Positions 50,572 through 59,477 of a stretch of 64,000 nt of DNA are shown here, piece by piece; position 1 is the first letter of the stretch; each line of letters opens with the position of its first letter. Position numbers and translations under genes: made by a program. The notes under the pieces are model-generated. The model saw nothing but the letters and a program-made list of their open reading frames with translations. It was not told the origin of the DNA and searched no databases. This stretch comes from Phreatobacter oligotrophus (GTDB lineage: Bacteria; Pseudomonadota; Alphaproteobacteria; Rhizobiales; Phreatobacteraceae), in the NCBI RefSeq assembly GCF_003046185.1, contig NZ_PZZL01000005.1:372001-436000 (forward strand), written 5' to 3'.

Positions 50572-51546
50572 TCACCTCAGCCTGGGATTGAGGGCATCGC
50601 GCAGCCAGTCGCCGAGCAGGTTGATGGAGAGCGCCAGAAGGACCAGCGCCAGCGCCGGGAAGAACAGGATCCACCACTCGCCGGAGAACAGGTACTGCTG
50701 GCCGAAGCGGATCAGGGTGCCGAGCGAAGGCTGGGTCGCCGGCACGCCGACGCCGAGGAACGACAGCGTCGCCTCCTCGATGATGGCAAGCGCCAGGTTG
50801 ATGGTGGCGATGACCAGCACCGGCCCGGTGACGTTCGGCAGCACGTGCCGCGCCATGATGAACAGCGCCGGCCGGCCCATGACGCGGGCGGCCTGCACAT
50901 ATTCCTTGTTGCGCTCGACCATGGTCGAGCCGCGCACGGTGCGGGCGTATTGCGCCCAGTTGGACAGGCCGATGGCGACGATCAGCACCCAGATCGCCAT
51001 CTGCTCGTGATGCGAGGGCGGGATGACGCCGCGCGCCACGCCGAAGAACAGCAGCGCGATCAGGATGGCGGGGAAGGAGAGCTGGATATCGGCGACGCGC
51101 ATGATGAAGGCGTCGGTCCGCCCGCCGACATAGCCGGAGATGAGGCCGAGGCCGACGCCCATCACCACCGAGAAGGCGACCGACAGGAAGCCGACGAAGA
51201 GCGACACGCGCGAGCCGTAGAGGATCGCCGAGAACAGGTCGCGACCCTGGTTGTCGGTGCCGAGCCAGAACACCGTGTTCGAGCCCATGCCGATGTCGCC
51301 GGGCTTGGTATAGGCATCGAGCAGGTTGATGGCCGCGGGGTCGAAGGCGTTCTGCGGCGCGATCCAGCCGGCGCAGAGCGAGGCCGTGAGCAGCAGCACC
51401 GTCATCGCGGTCGCGACGATGGCGACCGGCGAATGGCGGAAGCTCCAGGCGAGGTCGCTGTCCCAGGCCTTGGCAAGACGGGCGCGAAGGGTCACGCGCG
51501 GCGGCGTGGCGGGAACGACGGGGGGTGTGTCGGTGGTCATGGTCAT
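50572..51546 (-). CDS. Peptide ABC transporter permease (DppC/OppC type)
   Basis: A 324-residue permease starting at ATG 51546 (GAGG 6 bases upstream; a second ATG follows two codons later). The cytoplasmic N-terminal region is followed by a first helix (VAIVATAMTVLLLTASLCAGWI), then the family segment GTDNQGRDLFSAILYGSRVSL. The EAA loop is EYVQAARVMGRPALFIMARHVLPN. Terminal NPRLR is typical. Confidence 0.92.
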   Translation of the reverse strand: MTMTTDTPPVVPATPPRVTLRARLAKAWDSDLAWSFRHSPVAIVATAMTVLLLTASLCAGWIAPQNAFDPAAINLLDAYTKPGDIGMGSNTVFWLGTDNQGRDLFSAILYGSRVSLFVGFLSVAFSVVMGVGLGLISGYVGGRTDAFIMRVADIQLSFPAILIALLFFGVARGVIPPSHHEQMAIWVLIVAIGLSNWAQYARTVRGSTMVERNKEYVQAARVMGRPALFIMARHVLPNVTGPVLVIATINLALAIIEEATLSFLGVGVPATQPSLGTLIRFGQQYLFSGEWWILFFPALALVLLALSINLLGDWLRDALNPRLR

Positions 51547-51554
51547 GGCCAGCC

Positions 51555-52538
51555 TCAATGCGCCGAGGCCGGACCCGCGCCGCGCAGGCGAGGATCGAGG
51601 GCGAAATAGAGCAGGTCGACCACCAGATTGGTGACGACGAAGACGAAGGCGACGAACATCAGGTAGGCGGCCATGACGGGGATGTCGACGAACTGCACCG
51701 CCTGGACGAAGAGCGCGCCGAGGCCGGGCCACTGGAAGACGCTCTCGGTGACGATGGCGAAGGCGATGACGCCGCCGAGCTGCAGGCCGGCAATGGTCAT
51801 GACCGGCACCATCGTGTTCTTCAGCGCGTGGCGGAACCAGATGACCCGGTCCGGCACGCCGCGGGCACGGGCGAACTTCACATAGTCGGTGCGCATGGTC
51901 TCCAGCATCTCGGCGCGCACCAGGCGCATGATGAGGGTGAGCTGGTAGAAGCCGAGGGTGAGCACCGGCATGACCAGCGACTTCAGGCCGGAGGTGGTGA
52001 GCAGACCCGTGGACCACCAGCCGAGCTGGACGACGTCGCCCCGTCCGAAGGAGGGAAGCCAGCGCAGCTCCACGGCGAAGAGCCAGATGAGGCCGATGCC
52101 GATGAGGAAGGTCGGCAGCGACACGCCGACGAGCGACACCGACAGGATGACGTGGGAGAGCCAGCCGTTGCGGTTGATGGCGGTGTAGACGCCGAGCGCG
52201 ATGCCCACCACCAGGGCGAACAGCGCCGAGAGCAGGGCGAGCTCGACGGTCGCCGGCAGGCGCTCGGCGATCAGCGCCGAGACGGGGCGGCCCTGGCGAT
52301 AGCTGACGCCGAATTCGAGCCGCGCCGCATTGCCGACGAAACGGATGAACTGGACGGGGATCGGGTCCTCGAGGCCGAGGTCGCGGGCAAGCTGCGCGCG
52401 GTCCTCGATGGTGGCCTCCTGGCCCACGAGGTTCGACACGGGGTCGCCGATGAAACGGAACATGGAGAAGGCGACGAAGGCGACCGCCAGCATGACGAGG
52501 ATGGCCTGCGCCAGGCTTTTGACGACATAGGCGATCAT
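51555..52538 (-). CDS. Peptide ABC transporter permease (DppB/OppB type)
   Basis: A 327-residue permease of about six helices. N-terminal helix VKSLAQAILVMLAVAFVAFSMFRFIGDP, then GLEDPIPVQFIRFVGNA, and the EAA loop MLETMRTDYVKFARARGVPDRVIWFRHALKN, both as in DppB. Lies 8 bases upstream of the partner permease gene. The substrate may be a peptide or another small polar compound; the operon alone cannot decide. Confidence 0.92.
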   Translation of the reverse strand: MIAYVVKSLAQAILVMLAVAFVAFSMFRFIGDPVSNLVGQEATIEDRAQLARDLGLEDPIPVQFIRFVGNAARLEFGVSYRQGRPVSALIAERLPATVELALLSALFALVVGIALGVYTAINRNGWLSHVILSVSLVGVSLPTFLIGIGLIWLFAVELRWLPSFGRGDVVQLGWWSTGLLTTSGLKSLVMPVLTLGFYQLTLIMRLVRAEMLETMRTDYVKFARARGVPDRVIWFRHALKNTMVPVMTIAGLQLGGVIAFAIVTESVFQWPGLGALFVQAVQFVDIPVMAAYLMFVAFVFVVTNLVVDLLYFALDPRLRGAGPASAH

Positions 52539-52632
52539 GAACGCAATCCGCCCGGAAAAGACATCAAGGGATGGCTGAAAAGATCAGCCCCCTCCCGTCG
52601 CCGGGAGGGGGCCGCGATGCCGTGACGGCGGA

Positions 52633-54246
52633 TCAGGAGCCGGCGAAGCGGAACAGCTTGAACCAGGCGCCCGCGTCCGGATGGACCGGCACTTCGATGC
52701 CGCCGCGCGAGGCGTGGCTGATCGACTGCAGGTGCAGCGGAATGTAGATGGCCTGGTCACGCAGCTGCTTCTGGATGTCGGCGAGCTCGGCGTTGCGCTT
52801 GGCGATGTCCGGCATGGTCTGGAGGGCCAGCATGCGGGCATCGAGCGACGGGTTGGAATAGCGGGTGCCGTTCCAGGTGCCGTTATTGGCCGTGCGCGTA
52901 TGGTAGAGGAAGGTCAGGACGTACTCGGCGTCATAGGTGGGGATGCCCCAGCCGACGAGGTAGAAGTCCAGCTCCTGGCGCTGCAGCTCGGGGAAGTGCT
53001 GGGCCGCCGGCTTCGCCACCATGTTGGTGCGGATGCCGATCTGGCCGAGCATGGTCACCACCGCCTGGCAGATGTTCTCATCCGAGACGTAGCGGTTGTT
53101 GGTGCACTGGAGCGTCACCGAGAACCGGGTGTTGCCCTCGCTGGCGCGGCGGGGATAGCCGGCCTCGTCCAGCGCGCGGTTGGCCGCGGCGGGGTCGAAG
53201 CGCGGGATCGCCGCGAGCTCGGCCGAGTAGCCGGAGATGAAGGGCGAGCCGATATAGCCGATGGGCTGGCCCTGGCCGCGCATGACGACGCGGGTGATCG
53301 CCTCGCGGTTGATCGACACGTTGATGGCGTTGCGCACGCGCACGTCGGCGAAGGGGTTGCGACCCTTGATGTCCGACGACTTCAGCTCGGCATCGCCGAC
53401 GTTGAAGCCGAGGAAGATCACGCGGTTCTCGGGGCCCGAGGTGACGCGGATGCCCTGGCTCTGCTGGAGACGGGCGATGTCCTGCACCGGCACGTCATGG
53501 ACCACGTCCACTTCGCCGGAGAGCAGCGCGGCGATGCGGGTGGCGTCCTGCTGGATCGGCACGACGATCAGCTCGGTCACCTGCATCGGGAACTGGCCCT
53601 TGCCCCAGTAGTCCGCGAACTGGCGCATGACGGTGCGCACGTCCGGCTCGCGCGAGACGAGGGTGAAGGGACCGGTGCCCATGGCGTTGCGGGTGGCGCC
53701 GTTCTCGGCCCGCTCGCGGATGTTCTGCGGATCGGCGGCGTTGTTCGCCTCCGACCAGGCCTTGGACATCATGAAGATGTTGGTGAGGTTCTCGACCAGC
53801 AGCGGGTTCGGCGCCCGCGTCTTGATGCGGATCGTGTGGTCGTCGACCTTCGTGACGCTCTCGATCGAGGTCAGCAGGCCGCGATAGTCGGAGGTCGGCT
53901 TGCGGGCGCGCTCGAAGGAGAAGATCGCGTCGTCGGCGGTGAAGGCGGTGCCGTTGTGGAACTTGACGCCCTGGCGGAGCTTGAACTCCCACACCGTCGG
54001 ATCGTCGGGGAGGATGCGCCACTCGGTGGCGAGGGTGGCGACCAGCTTGCCGTCATAGCCGCGGATGACCAGCGGCTCGTAGATCTGGTGCACGAGGTTG
54101 GAGGTCGGGCCGATATTGGCCGACATCGGGTCGAGCGTCTGGGCATCGACCGAACGGGCCCAGCGGATGGTGCGGGCATCGGCCGCCGTGACGAAGGCCG
54201 CGGCAGCCAGCATCGCGCCCGCAAGGAGCTTCAATCCGAAACGCAT
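52633..54246 (-). CDS. Peptide ABC transporter periplasmic substrate-binding protein (DppA type)
   Basis: A 537-residue SBP_bac_5 protein with a signal peptide (MRFGLKLLAGAMLAAAAFVTAADA). Family segments include DAQTLDPMSANIGPTSNLVHQIYEPLV, the LRQGVKFHNGTAFTADDAIFSFER motif and NVSINREAITRVVM. First gene of the operon dppA-B-C-D-F; 94 bases separate its stop from permease B. Upstream lies 135 bases without an evident promoter. Confidence 0.93.
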   Translation of the reverse strand: MRFGLKLLAGAMLAAAAFVTAADARTIRWARSVDAQTLDPMSANIGPTSNLVHQIYEPLVIRGYDGKLVATLATEWRILPDDPTVWEFKLRQGVKFHNGTAFTADDAIFSFERARKPTSDYRGLLTSIESVTKVDDHTIRIKTRAPNPLLVENLTNIFMMSKAWSEANNAADPQNIRERAENGATRNAMGTGPFTLVSREPDVRTVMRQFADYWGKGQFPMQVTELIVVPIQQDATRIAALLSGEVDVVHDVPVQDIARLQQSQGIRVTSGPENRVIFLGFNVGDAELKSSDIKGRNPFADVRVRNAINVSINREAITRVVMRGQGQPIGYIGSPFISGYSAELAAIPRFDPAAANRALDEAGYPRRASEGNTRFSVTLQCTNNRYVSDENICQAVVTMLGQIGIRTNMVAKPAAQHFPELQRQELDFYLVGWGIPTYDAEYVLTFLYHTRTANNGTWNGTRYSNPSLDARMLALQTMPDIAKRNAELADIQKQLRDQAIYIPLHLQSISHASRGGIEVPVHPDAGAWFKLFRFAGS

Positions 54247-54381
54247 AAAATCACCTCTCTGGAAAGAGCCGGGTCTCGGCCCGGTTTCTGAGAGGGATTG
54301 TAAACAGCGCGTTAGGGGCTGTCATCGCCAAGTCACGGACGAAATGTCGCGTTGACTTGGCCGATGCAACCGGGAGCCGCG

Positions 54382-54681
54382 TCAGGGCTTGATCTCGATC
54401 TCGATGAAGGCGAAGTCGCGCCCGGTGATGTTGATGATGTTGTGGTTGACCCCTTCCTTGCGGAAGTAGGGCTCGTGGGTCTTCATCTCGTACTCGCCCG
54501 ACGTGCCGTCGGCGAGTTCGGCGATCAGCTTCCCGTCGGCAAGCGGCACCACGACATAATCCCAGCCATGGGTGTGCCAGCCGGTCTCCGCTCCGTCCTG
54601 GAAGTTCCAGCGCGTCACCTTGACCTTGTCGTTGTCGATCATGACCTGCGGATCGGCGGGCGGGCGGCAGGTGAAGGTCAT
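54382..54681 (-). CDS. Single-domain cupin protein
   Basis: A 99-residue cupin. Motif 1 is G-W-H-T-H-G-W-D-Y-V-V-V-P (H36, H38), followed by LADGKLIAELADGTSGEYEMKTHEPYFRKEGVNHNIIN, with motif 2 His near 80. It probably binds a divalent metal and a small ligand. Starts 3 bases after the stop of the membrane protein gene, so the two are co-transcribed. Function unknown. Confidence 0.85.
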   Translation of the reverse strand: MTFTCRPPADPQVMIDNDKVKVTRWNFQDGAETGWHTHGWDYVVVPLADGKLIAELADGTSGEYEMKTHEPYFRKEGVNHNIINITGRDFAFIEIEIKP

Positions 54682-54684
54682 GGG

Positions 54685-55137
54685 TCAGGTCCTTTCAGGG
54701 ATGGGCAGCCCGGCCGAGCGGCCGGCGATGAGCCAGGAAACGAGGGCACCGCAAAGGCCAGCGCCAAGCGTCACGGCAATGCGGGCGGTGGTGAGGACCG
54801 GTTCCTCGCCGAGGATCGGGTCGGGCACCTCCTGCGGCGCCTGCCACCAGGTCCAGCCGAGCACCGCCGCGGCGGCGAGAAGGCCAAGGCCCAGATGGAG
54901 CGCCAGCGCCCGCCAGCGCATCACCTCGGCGAGCAGCAACACGAGCAGCAGCGGCCAGAGCATCCGCGCAGCGAGGAAGGTGAAGAAGCCGATGGCGGCA
55001 GCCCCCGCCAGCGGTTCGGGCAGGCCGCCCTTGTTGAGGTCGAGGATGACGACCATCGCGGCGGCGACCGCCAGCCCGGCGATGAAACCGATGGCGACGC
55101 GCAGGAGCCGGACGAGATAGGACCCGAAGCGATTCAT
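54685..55137 (-). CDS. Four-helix membrane protein
   Basis: A 150-residue membrane protein with four hydrophobic segments (about 12-33, 41-72, 76-99 and 119-141). The motif ILDLNKGGLPEPLAGAAAIGFFTFLAARMLWPLLLV lies in the middle; TWWQAPQEVPDPILGEEPVLTT forms a periplasmic-like loop. I do not recognise the family. Co-transcribed with the cupin gene. Confidence 0.7.
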   Translation of the reverse strand: MNRFGSYLVRLLRVAIGFIAGLAVAAAMVVILDLNKGGLPEPLAGAAAIGFFTFLAARMLWPLLLVLLLAEVMRWRALALHLGLGLLAAAAVLGWTWWQAPQEVPDPILGEEPVLTTARIAVTLGAGLCGALVSWLIAGRSAGLPIPERT

Positions 55138-55215
55138 GGCGCGAGACTAGGCGTCCGGCGCCGGCCGGGGTAGCGGCCGGGCGGCATGGCTGCCGCACCG
55201 GCCTTCGTGCGGGGG

Positions 55216-56604
55216 TCAGCGCACCAGCGCCCCGTAGATCAGGTTCTTGAACAGCATCCGCGTATGGGTGCGGTTCGAGGGCCCCTGCGCCATCAGGATG
55301 CCCACCACGCCCTCGCGCGGATCGATGGTGAAGCTGGTGCCCCAGGCGCCCGCCCACATGGCGTCACCCGTCGAGCCCGGCGCCACCGCGAACCCGTCCT
55401 GCCGCCGCACGGCGAAGCCGAGACCGAAGCCATAGCCGGGTCCGGTCGAGGCGGCCGTCGTGCCGCCCATGCCGATCAGGTGGTCGGAGAGCATGAACTC
55501 TACCCACTTGGTCGAGACGAGCCGACGGCCCTCGAAGGTGCCGCCATTGAGGATCATCTGGGCGAACTTGAAATAGTCGTCGGCCGTGGAGACGAGGCCG
55601 GCGCCGCCCTTGAAGTACTGGCCGTTGTCGGCCGGGTTCTCGAAGATGCGGTAGGCGCGCCACATGTCGGCCTTGGCCGGATCGGCATCGAGCGCCTCGG
55701 CGAGGCGGGAGCGACGCCCTTCCGCGACGAACCACGTGGTGTCGCGCATGTCGAGCGGGTCGAGGATCATCTCCTTGATGAGGATGTCGAGCCGCTTGCC
55801 GCTGACGCGCTCCAGCAGCAGGCCGAGCACGTCCGTGGAGATCGAATATTCGAAATTGGTCGCCGGCTGATGCACCAGCGGGATCTGGCCGAGGCGGCGC
55901 AGCATCTCGTCGCCGGTGATGTTGGCGGTGCGCGCCTCGATGTTCTGGTCGTCGAGGAGCTGCTTCAGCCGCGGCGAGCGCACGGAACCGGCATAGGTGA
56001 AGCCTGAGGTGTGGCGCAGCAGGTCCTGCACGGTGATGGGCCGGGCGAGCGCCACGTCCTCGGTCGTGGTGGTGCCGTCGGCATTGCGCCGCTCGACCTG
56101 CACCTTCATGTCGCGCAGCTCGGTGAGCCAATTGGAGATGGGGTCGCCGAGCTTCATCTTGCCCTGCTCGATGAGCATGACCGCTGCCGTCGACACGATC
56201 GGCTTGGTCATCGAGGCCAGCATGAAGAGCGTGTCGCGCGTCATCGGCTGGGTCTTCGCCGCGTCGCGGAAGCCGTGCGCCTCGAAATGGATGATGCGGC
56301 CGCGCCGGGCGATCAGCGTCACCGCGCCGGGGAACATGCCGCGGTCCACCTGCTCGCGCATGACCGGGGCGATGCGGGCGAGCCGCTCGCGTGAGAAGCC
56401 CATGATGGTCTCCTCCCCCCGCCCGCGGCGTCCCTCGCGCTCGAAACGGCCGCCGCGGTCCATGCCAGGCCCGCGCTCGAAGCCGCGATCATCCCGGCCG
56501 GGACCCGGCCCCATCTGGGCGATGGCAGGCGCAGAGGCCGCGATCAGCGCGGCGGCGATGGTGGCGAGGCTGAGCCTTCGTGCAGGCAGGCGGCCGTGCG
56601 ACAT
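55216..56604 (-). CDS. Exported serine hydrolase, beta-lactamase class C family
   Basis: A 462-residue protein with a signal peptide (residues 1-30, ending SAPAIAQ), then an unusual Gly/Arg/Asp-rich low-complexity stretch (31-65). Catalytic motifs: S-M-T-K at 131-134; the Y-x-N-like motif lies in FEYSISTDV; the C-terminal segment is TGDAMWAGAWGTSFTIDP. Probably a periplasmic esterase, amidase or D-Ala-D-Ala-type peptidase. A true beta-lactamase is less likely given family statistics. Confidence 0.88.
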   Translation of the reverse strand: MSHGRLPARRLSLATIAAALIAASAPAIAQMGPGPGRDDRGFERGPGMDRGGRFEREGRRGRGEETIMGFSRERLARIAPVMREQVDRGMFPGAVTLIARRGRIIHFEAHGFRDAAKTQPMTRDTLFMLASMTKPIVSTAAVMLIEQGKMKLGDPISNWLTELRDMKVQVERRNADGTTTTEDVALARPITVQDLLRHTSGFTYAGSVRSPRLKQLLDDQNIEARTANITGDEMLRRLGQIPLVHQPATNFEYSISTDVLGLLLERVSGKRLDILIKEMILDPLDMRDTTWFVAEGRRSRLAEALDADPAKADMWRAYRIFENPADNGQYFKGGAGLVSTADDYFKFAQMILNGGTFEGRRLVSTKWVEFMLSDHLIGMGGTTAASTGPGYGFGLGFAVRRQDGFAVAPGSTGDAMWAGAWGTSFTIDPREGVVGILMAQGPSNRTHTRMLFKNLIYGALVR

Positions 56605-56728
56605 GAAATCCTCCCGGGATGTGATGAGCGTCCGGTCTTGGCGCCGGATGGACGAAGCTCATCACCGGGGAGGATGGGGGTCAAGGACGGCGGGCAGCAT
56701 GCCAGCCGCCCGGCGACGCCGCGGCAGT

Positions 56729-58006
56729 TCAGTCGACCATGCTCATGGCGCGGAAGGCGTCCTGCTCGGCCTTGGACATCAGCGCCGCCTTGTCCTTGGC
56801 GCGCAGGCGCTCCGTCTCGCTCTTCAGCTGCCCGCAGGCGGCGAGGATGTCGCGGCCGCGCGGCGTGCGCACCGGCGAGGAATAGCCGGCATCGAAGACG
56901 ACCTCGGAGAAGCGCTCGATCTGCTCCCAGTCCGAGCACTCGTATTTCGAGCCGGGCCAGGGGTTGAACGGGATGAGGTTGATCTTGGCCGGGATACCCT
57001 TGAGGAGGCGCACGAGACGCCGGGCATCGTCGACGCTGTCGTTCACGCCTTTGAGCATGACATATTCGAAGGTGATGCGCCGCGCGTTCGAGACGCCGGG
57101 ATAGGTGCGGCAGGCCTGGAGGAGCTCGGCGATCGGGTACTTGCGGTTCAGCGGCACCAGCTCGTCGCGCAGGCCGTCGGTGACGGCGTGCAGCGAGATG
57201 GCGAGCGACACGCCGGTCTCGGCGCCGACCCGGCCGATCTCCGGCACGACGCCCGAGGTCGAGAGCGTGACGCGGCGCTTGGAGAACTGCAGCCCGTCCG
57301 GGTCGAGCAGGGTCTTCAGCGCTGCCGTGACGTTGTCGACGTTGTAGAGCGGCTCGCCCATGCCCATGAGCACGATGTTGGTGACGAAGCGCCCGCCATC
57401 ATCCGGCACGAAGGCGCCCTCGGGCGGCGACTGGTCTGGCCAGTCGCCGAGCCGGTCGCGCGCGACGATCACCTGCGCCACGACTTCCGCCGCGGTGAGG
57501 TTGCGCACCAGCTTCTGCGTGCCGGTGTGGCAGAAGGAGCAGGTGAGCGTGCAGCCGACCTGGCTCGAGATGCACAGCGTGCCGCGGTCGCGGGTGGGGA
57601 TGTAGACGGTCTCGATCTCGTGCCACTTCTCGCCGGCGACGGAGGGCGGAATGCGCATGAGCCACTTGCGGGTGCCGTCCTGCGACACCTGCTCGACAAC
57701 CACCTCCGGCCGATCGAGCGTGTAGGCCTCGTCGAGCGCGGCGCGCAGGTGCTTGGAGACGTTGGACATCTCCGCGAAGGTCTTGGCGCCGCGCTGGTAG
57801 ATCCAGCCCCAGAGTTGGGCGACGCGCATCCGCGTCTCGCGGCCCTCGATGCCGATGGCCTCCAGCGCCGCCTTCAGCTCGTCGCGGCCGAGGCCGACCA
57901 GCGAGGGCTTCGAGGGAAGGGCGCGCGTCTCCACCGCCGGTGCGGCGGGGGTGGCAGCGGCGGCTTTGGAAGACGGCTTGGCTTTCGAGAGGTCGAGCGT
58001 CGGCAT
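56729..58006 (-). CDS. rlmN: 23S rRNA (adenine-C2)-methyltransferase RlmN
   Basis: Radical SAM enzyme that methylates C2 of A2503 in 23S rRNA and A37 in some tRNAs. 425 residues from ATG 58006. The radical SAM motif is C-T-L-T-C-S-F-C (C152, C156, C159); the methyl-carrying cysteine is in [12 protein letters not shown] near the C-terminus. An Ala/Lys-rich extension of about 40 residues precedes the usual core, which starts near [16 protein letters not shown] more upstream ATG at 58111 lacks family similarity. Two IalB-family genes lie just upstream on the same strand. Confidence 0.94.
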   Translation of the reverse strand: MPTLDLSKAKPSSKAAAATPAAPAVETRALPSKPSLVGLGRDELKAALEAIGIEGRETRMRVAQLWGWIYQRGAKTFAEMSNVSKHLRAALDEAYTLDRPEVVVEQVSQDGTRKWLMRIPPSVAGEKWHEIETVYIPTRDRGTLCISSQVGCTLTCSFCHTGTQKLVRNLTAAEVVAQVIVARDRLGDWPDQSPPEGAFVPDDGGRFVTNIVLMGMGEPLYNVDNVTAALKTLLDPDGLQFSKRRVTLSTSGVVPEIGRVGAETGVSLAISLHAVTDGLRDELVPLNRKYPIAELLQACRTYPGVSNARRITFEYVMLKGVNDSVDDARRLVRLLKGIPAKINLIPFNPWPGSKYECSDWEQIERFSEVVFDAGYSSPVRTPRGRDILAACGQLKSETERLRAKDKAALMSKAEQDAFRAMSMVD

Positions 58007-58083
58007 TGGGTCTCTGATCCTGGCAAGCGCGGGCCTATAGCACGAAAGGACGGCGCCGGCAGCCTTTCCCGCGCAAGCGCCGG

Positions 58084-58644
58084 TCAGTTGCTCAAGGCGC
58101 CATCGGCGCATTCCCGCCGCGCCTGCGCCAGCGCATCGGCAAATCCGCTGAGGGAATAGATGTCCACCGTGACGCCACCCTCGGCGCGCATAGCATGCAC
58201 CGTCATATGGGCATTCGCACGCATGGCGTCGATGAGCCGGACCTCGTCGGCGCGGTCACGGATCCAAGCGCCGTCGTCACGCGTGGCGAGATCAAAGGTC
58301 TCGGCCCCCAGCTTGGCGATGGCGCCGGCCGGGGCATAGCCAAACTCGGCGGCGAATTCATCGCGCACCTGATCCTGCGGGCGTGTCGTCACGAAGACGA
58401 AAGCGCCTTCGGCGGAAACGCCCTTCGGCAGGCGGCGCGGCGTCCCGGCCGCATAGCACTGCTTGCCGCGATCGGTTTCGGCCACGACGACGCTCCACTC
58501 GCCATGAATGGCGACGACTGTCGTCACGCCCGTGGGACGGTCGTCGGCCCGGAGCAGGGCCGGCAGCGTGAGGAGACAGAGGCCTGAGAGAAGGCCGGAG
58601 CCCAGGGCGCGCGCCAGACGGGCCGCGCCAGGCCTCACCGGCAC
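58084..58644 (-). CDS. Invasion-associated locus B (IalB) family protein, second copy
   Basis: A 186-residue exported protein with a signal peptide ([22 protein letters not shown]). IalB hallmarks: [34 protein letters not shown], and the closing [17 protein letters not shown]. IalB proteins are envelope proteins named for Bartonella and common across Hyphomicrobiales. GTG 58644 lies upstream of the stop of the first copy, overlapping it by 10 bases. Confidence 0.85.
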   Translation of the reverse strand: MPVRPGAARLARALGSGLLSGLCLLTLPALLRADDRPTGVTTVVAIHGEWSVVVAETDRGKQCYAAGTPRRLPKGVSAEGAFVFVTTRPQDQVRDEFAAEFGYAPAGAIAKLGAETFDLATRDDGAWIRDRADEVRLIDAMRANAHMTVHAMRAEGGVTVDIYSLSGFADALAQARRECADGALSN

Positions 58645-59213
58645 TCCTGCGCGACGCGGTCCAGCGCCTGGCCGAGGCCGGTCAGCGAATAGGTGTCGGT
58701 GGTCACGTTGCCGCGCAGCGAGGTGGAGCGCACGGTCAGCTGCGAGCCGCCGCGCATGGCCTGCACCATGCGGCCCTCTTCCGCCGCGTTCTTGATCCAG
58801 GCGCCGTTCTGCTGGGTGTAAAGCGCGAAGCTGGCGCTGCCGATGGTGGCGGTGGCGTCGCCCTTCAGAGGGAAGCCGAGGGTCAGCGAGACCTCGTTGC
58901 GGACGTTCTCGCCGGGGCGCGAGGTGAGGAAGAAGAAGGCGGGATCGCGCTGCAGGCCGGCCGGCGCCCGGCTCTTCGGCTGCGAGGCGGCGTAGCAGAC
59001 CTTGCCGCGCTGGGTCGTCGAGGTGAAGACGCCCCAGTCGCCGAACTGCGCCACGGCCGCGCCCTGCTGCGCCCCGCCGCCGGAGGCGGGCCTGTTGCCC
59101 TGCGCCGGCTGGCCCTGCTGGGCCTGCGGGCGCTGCTGCTGCTGCGCCTGGGCATCGACGGCGACCGCGGCCACCGTCAGGGCGAGGAGAGCGAGGTAAG
59201 GGGTGGAGCGCAT
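58635..59213 (-). CDS. Invasion-associated locus B (IalB) family protein, first copy
   Basis: A 192-residue exported protein: signal peptide ending VDAQA, then a Gln/Pro/Gly-rich linker (QQQQRPQAQQGQPAQ region, 23-55), and the IalB core with FGDWGVFTSTTQRGKVCYAASQPK, FFLTSRPGENVRNEVS and [19 protein letters not shown]. Paralogous to the overlapping downstream gene. Role in the envelope unknown; a virulence role is not implied. Confidence 0.88.
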   Translation of the reverse strand: MRSTPYLALLALTVAAVAVDAQAQQQQRPQAQQGQPAQGNRPASGGGAQQGAAVAQFGDWGVFTSTTQRGKVCYAASQPKSRAPAGLQRDPAFFFLTSRPGENVRNEVSLTLGFPLKGDATATIGSASFALYTQQNGAWIKNAAEEGRMVQAMRGGSQLTVRSTSLRGNVTTDTYSLTGLGQALDRVAQECR

Positions 59214-59290
59214 CGCGATACTCGGCTTGAGAGACGGGCGAACGGGAACGGCGGCCCCGCAGACGGCCCTTTAGATGTCGACAATCAGGG

Positions 59291-59305
59291 TAAACAGCCG
59301 GTTAA
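59291..59305 (-). promoter_or_regulatory. CtrA-box-like element upstream of the IalB pair
   Basis: On the - strand TTAA-CCGGCTG-TTTA, one base from TTAA-N7-TTAA, about 80 bases upstream of the first IalB start in an AT-rich patch. Weak alone, but similar in type to the element upstream of sciP. Confidence 0.35.
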
Positions 59306-59431
59306 CCCGGAGGGATTTTACCCTCTGGCGACCCCGTCCGCAGACCGATTTTCGACCCCGGGGACGGTAACTTACGGTCAATCCGGGCAAGACTAGGGCG
59401 GATCGGCAGCCACACCCGGCTTCAGACGCAA

Positions 59432-59455
59432 AGAGCGCCCGTCTCCGGGCGCTCT
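59432..59455 (-). terminator. Terminator after leuC
   Basis: Perfect 10-bp stem AGAGCGCCCG / CGGGCGCTCT with a 4-base loop, 22 bases after the leuC stop, followed on the - strand by TTTG. Confidence 0.75.
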
Positions 59456-59477
59456 CGGGTCGTGCAGGCACCGGATT

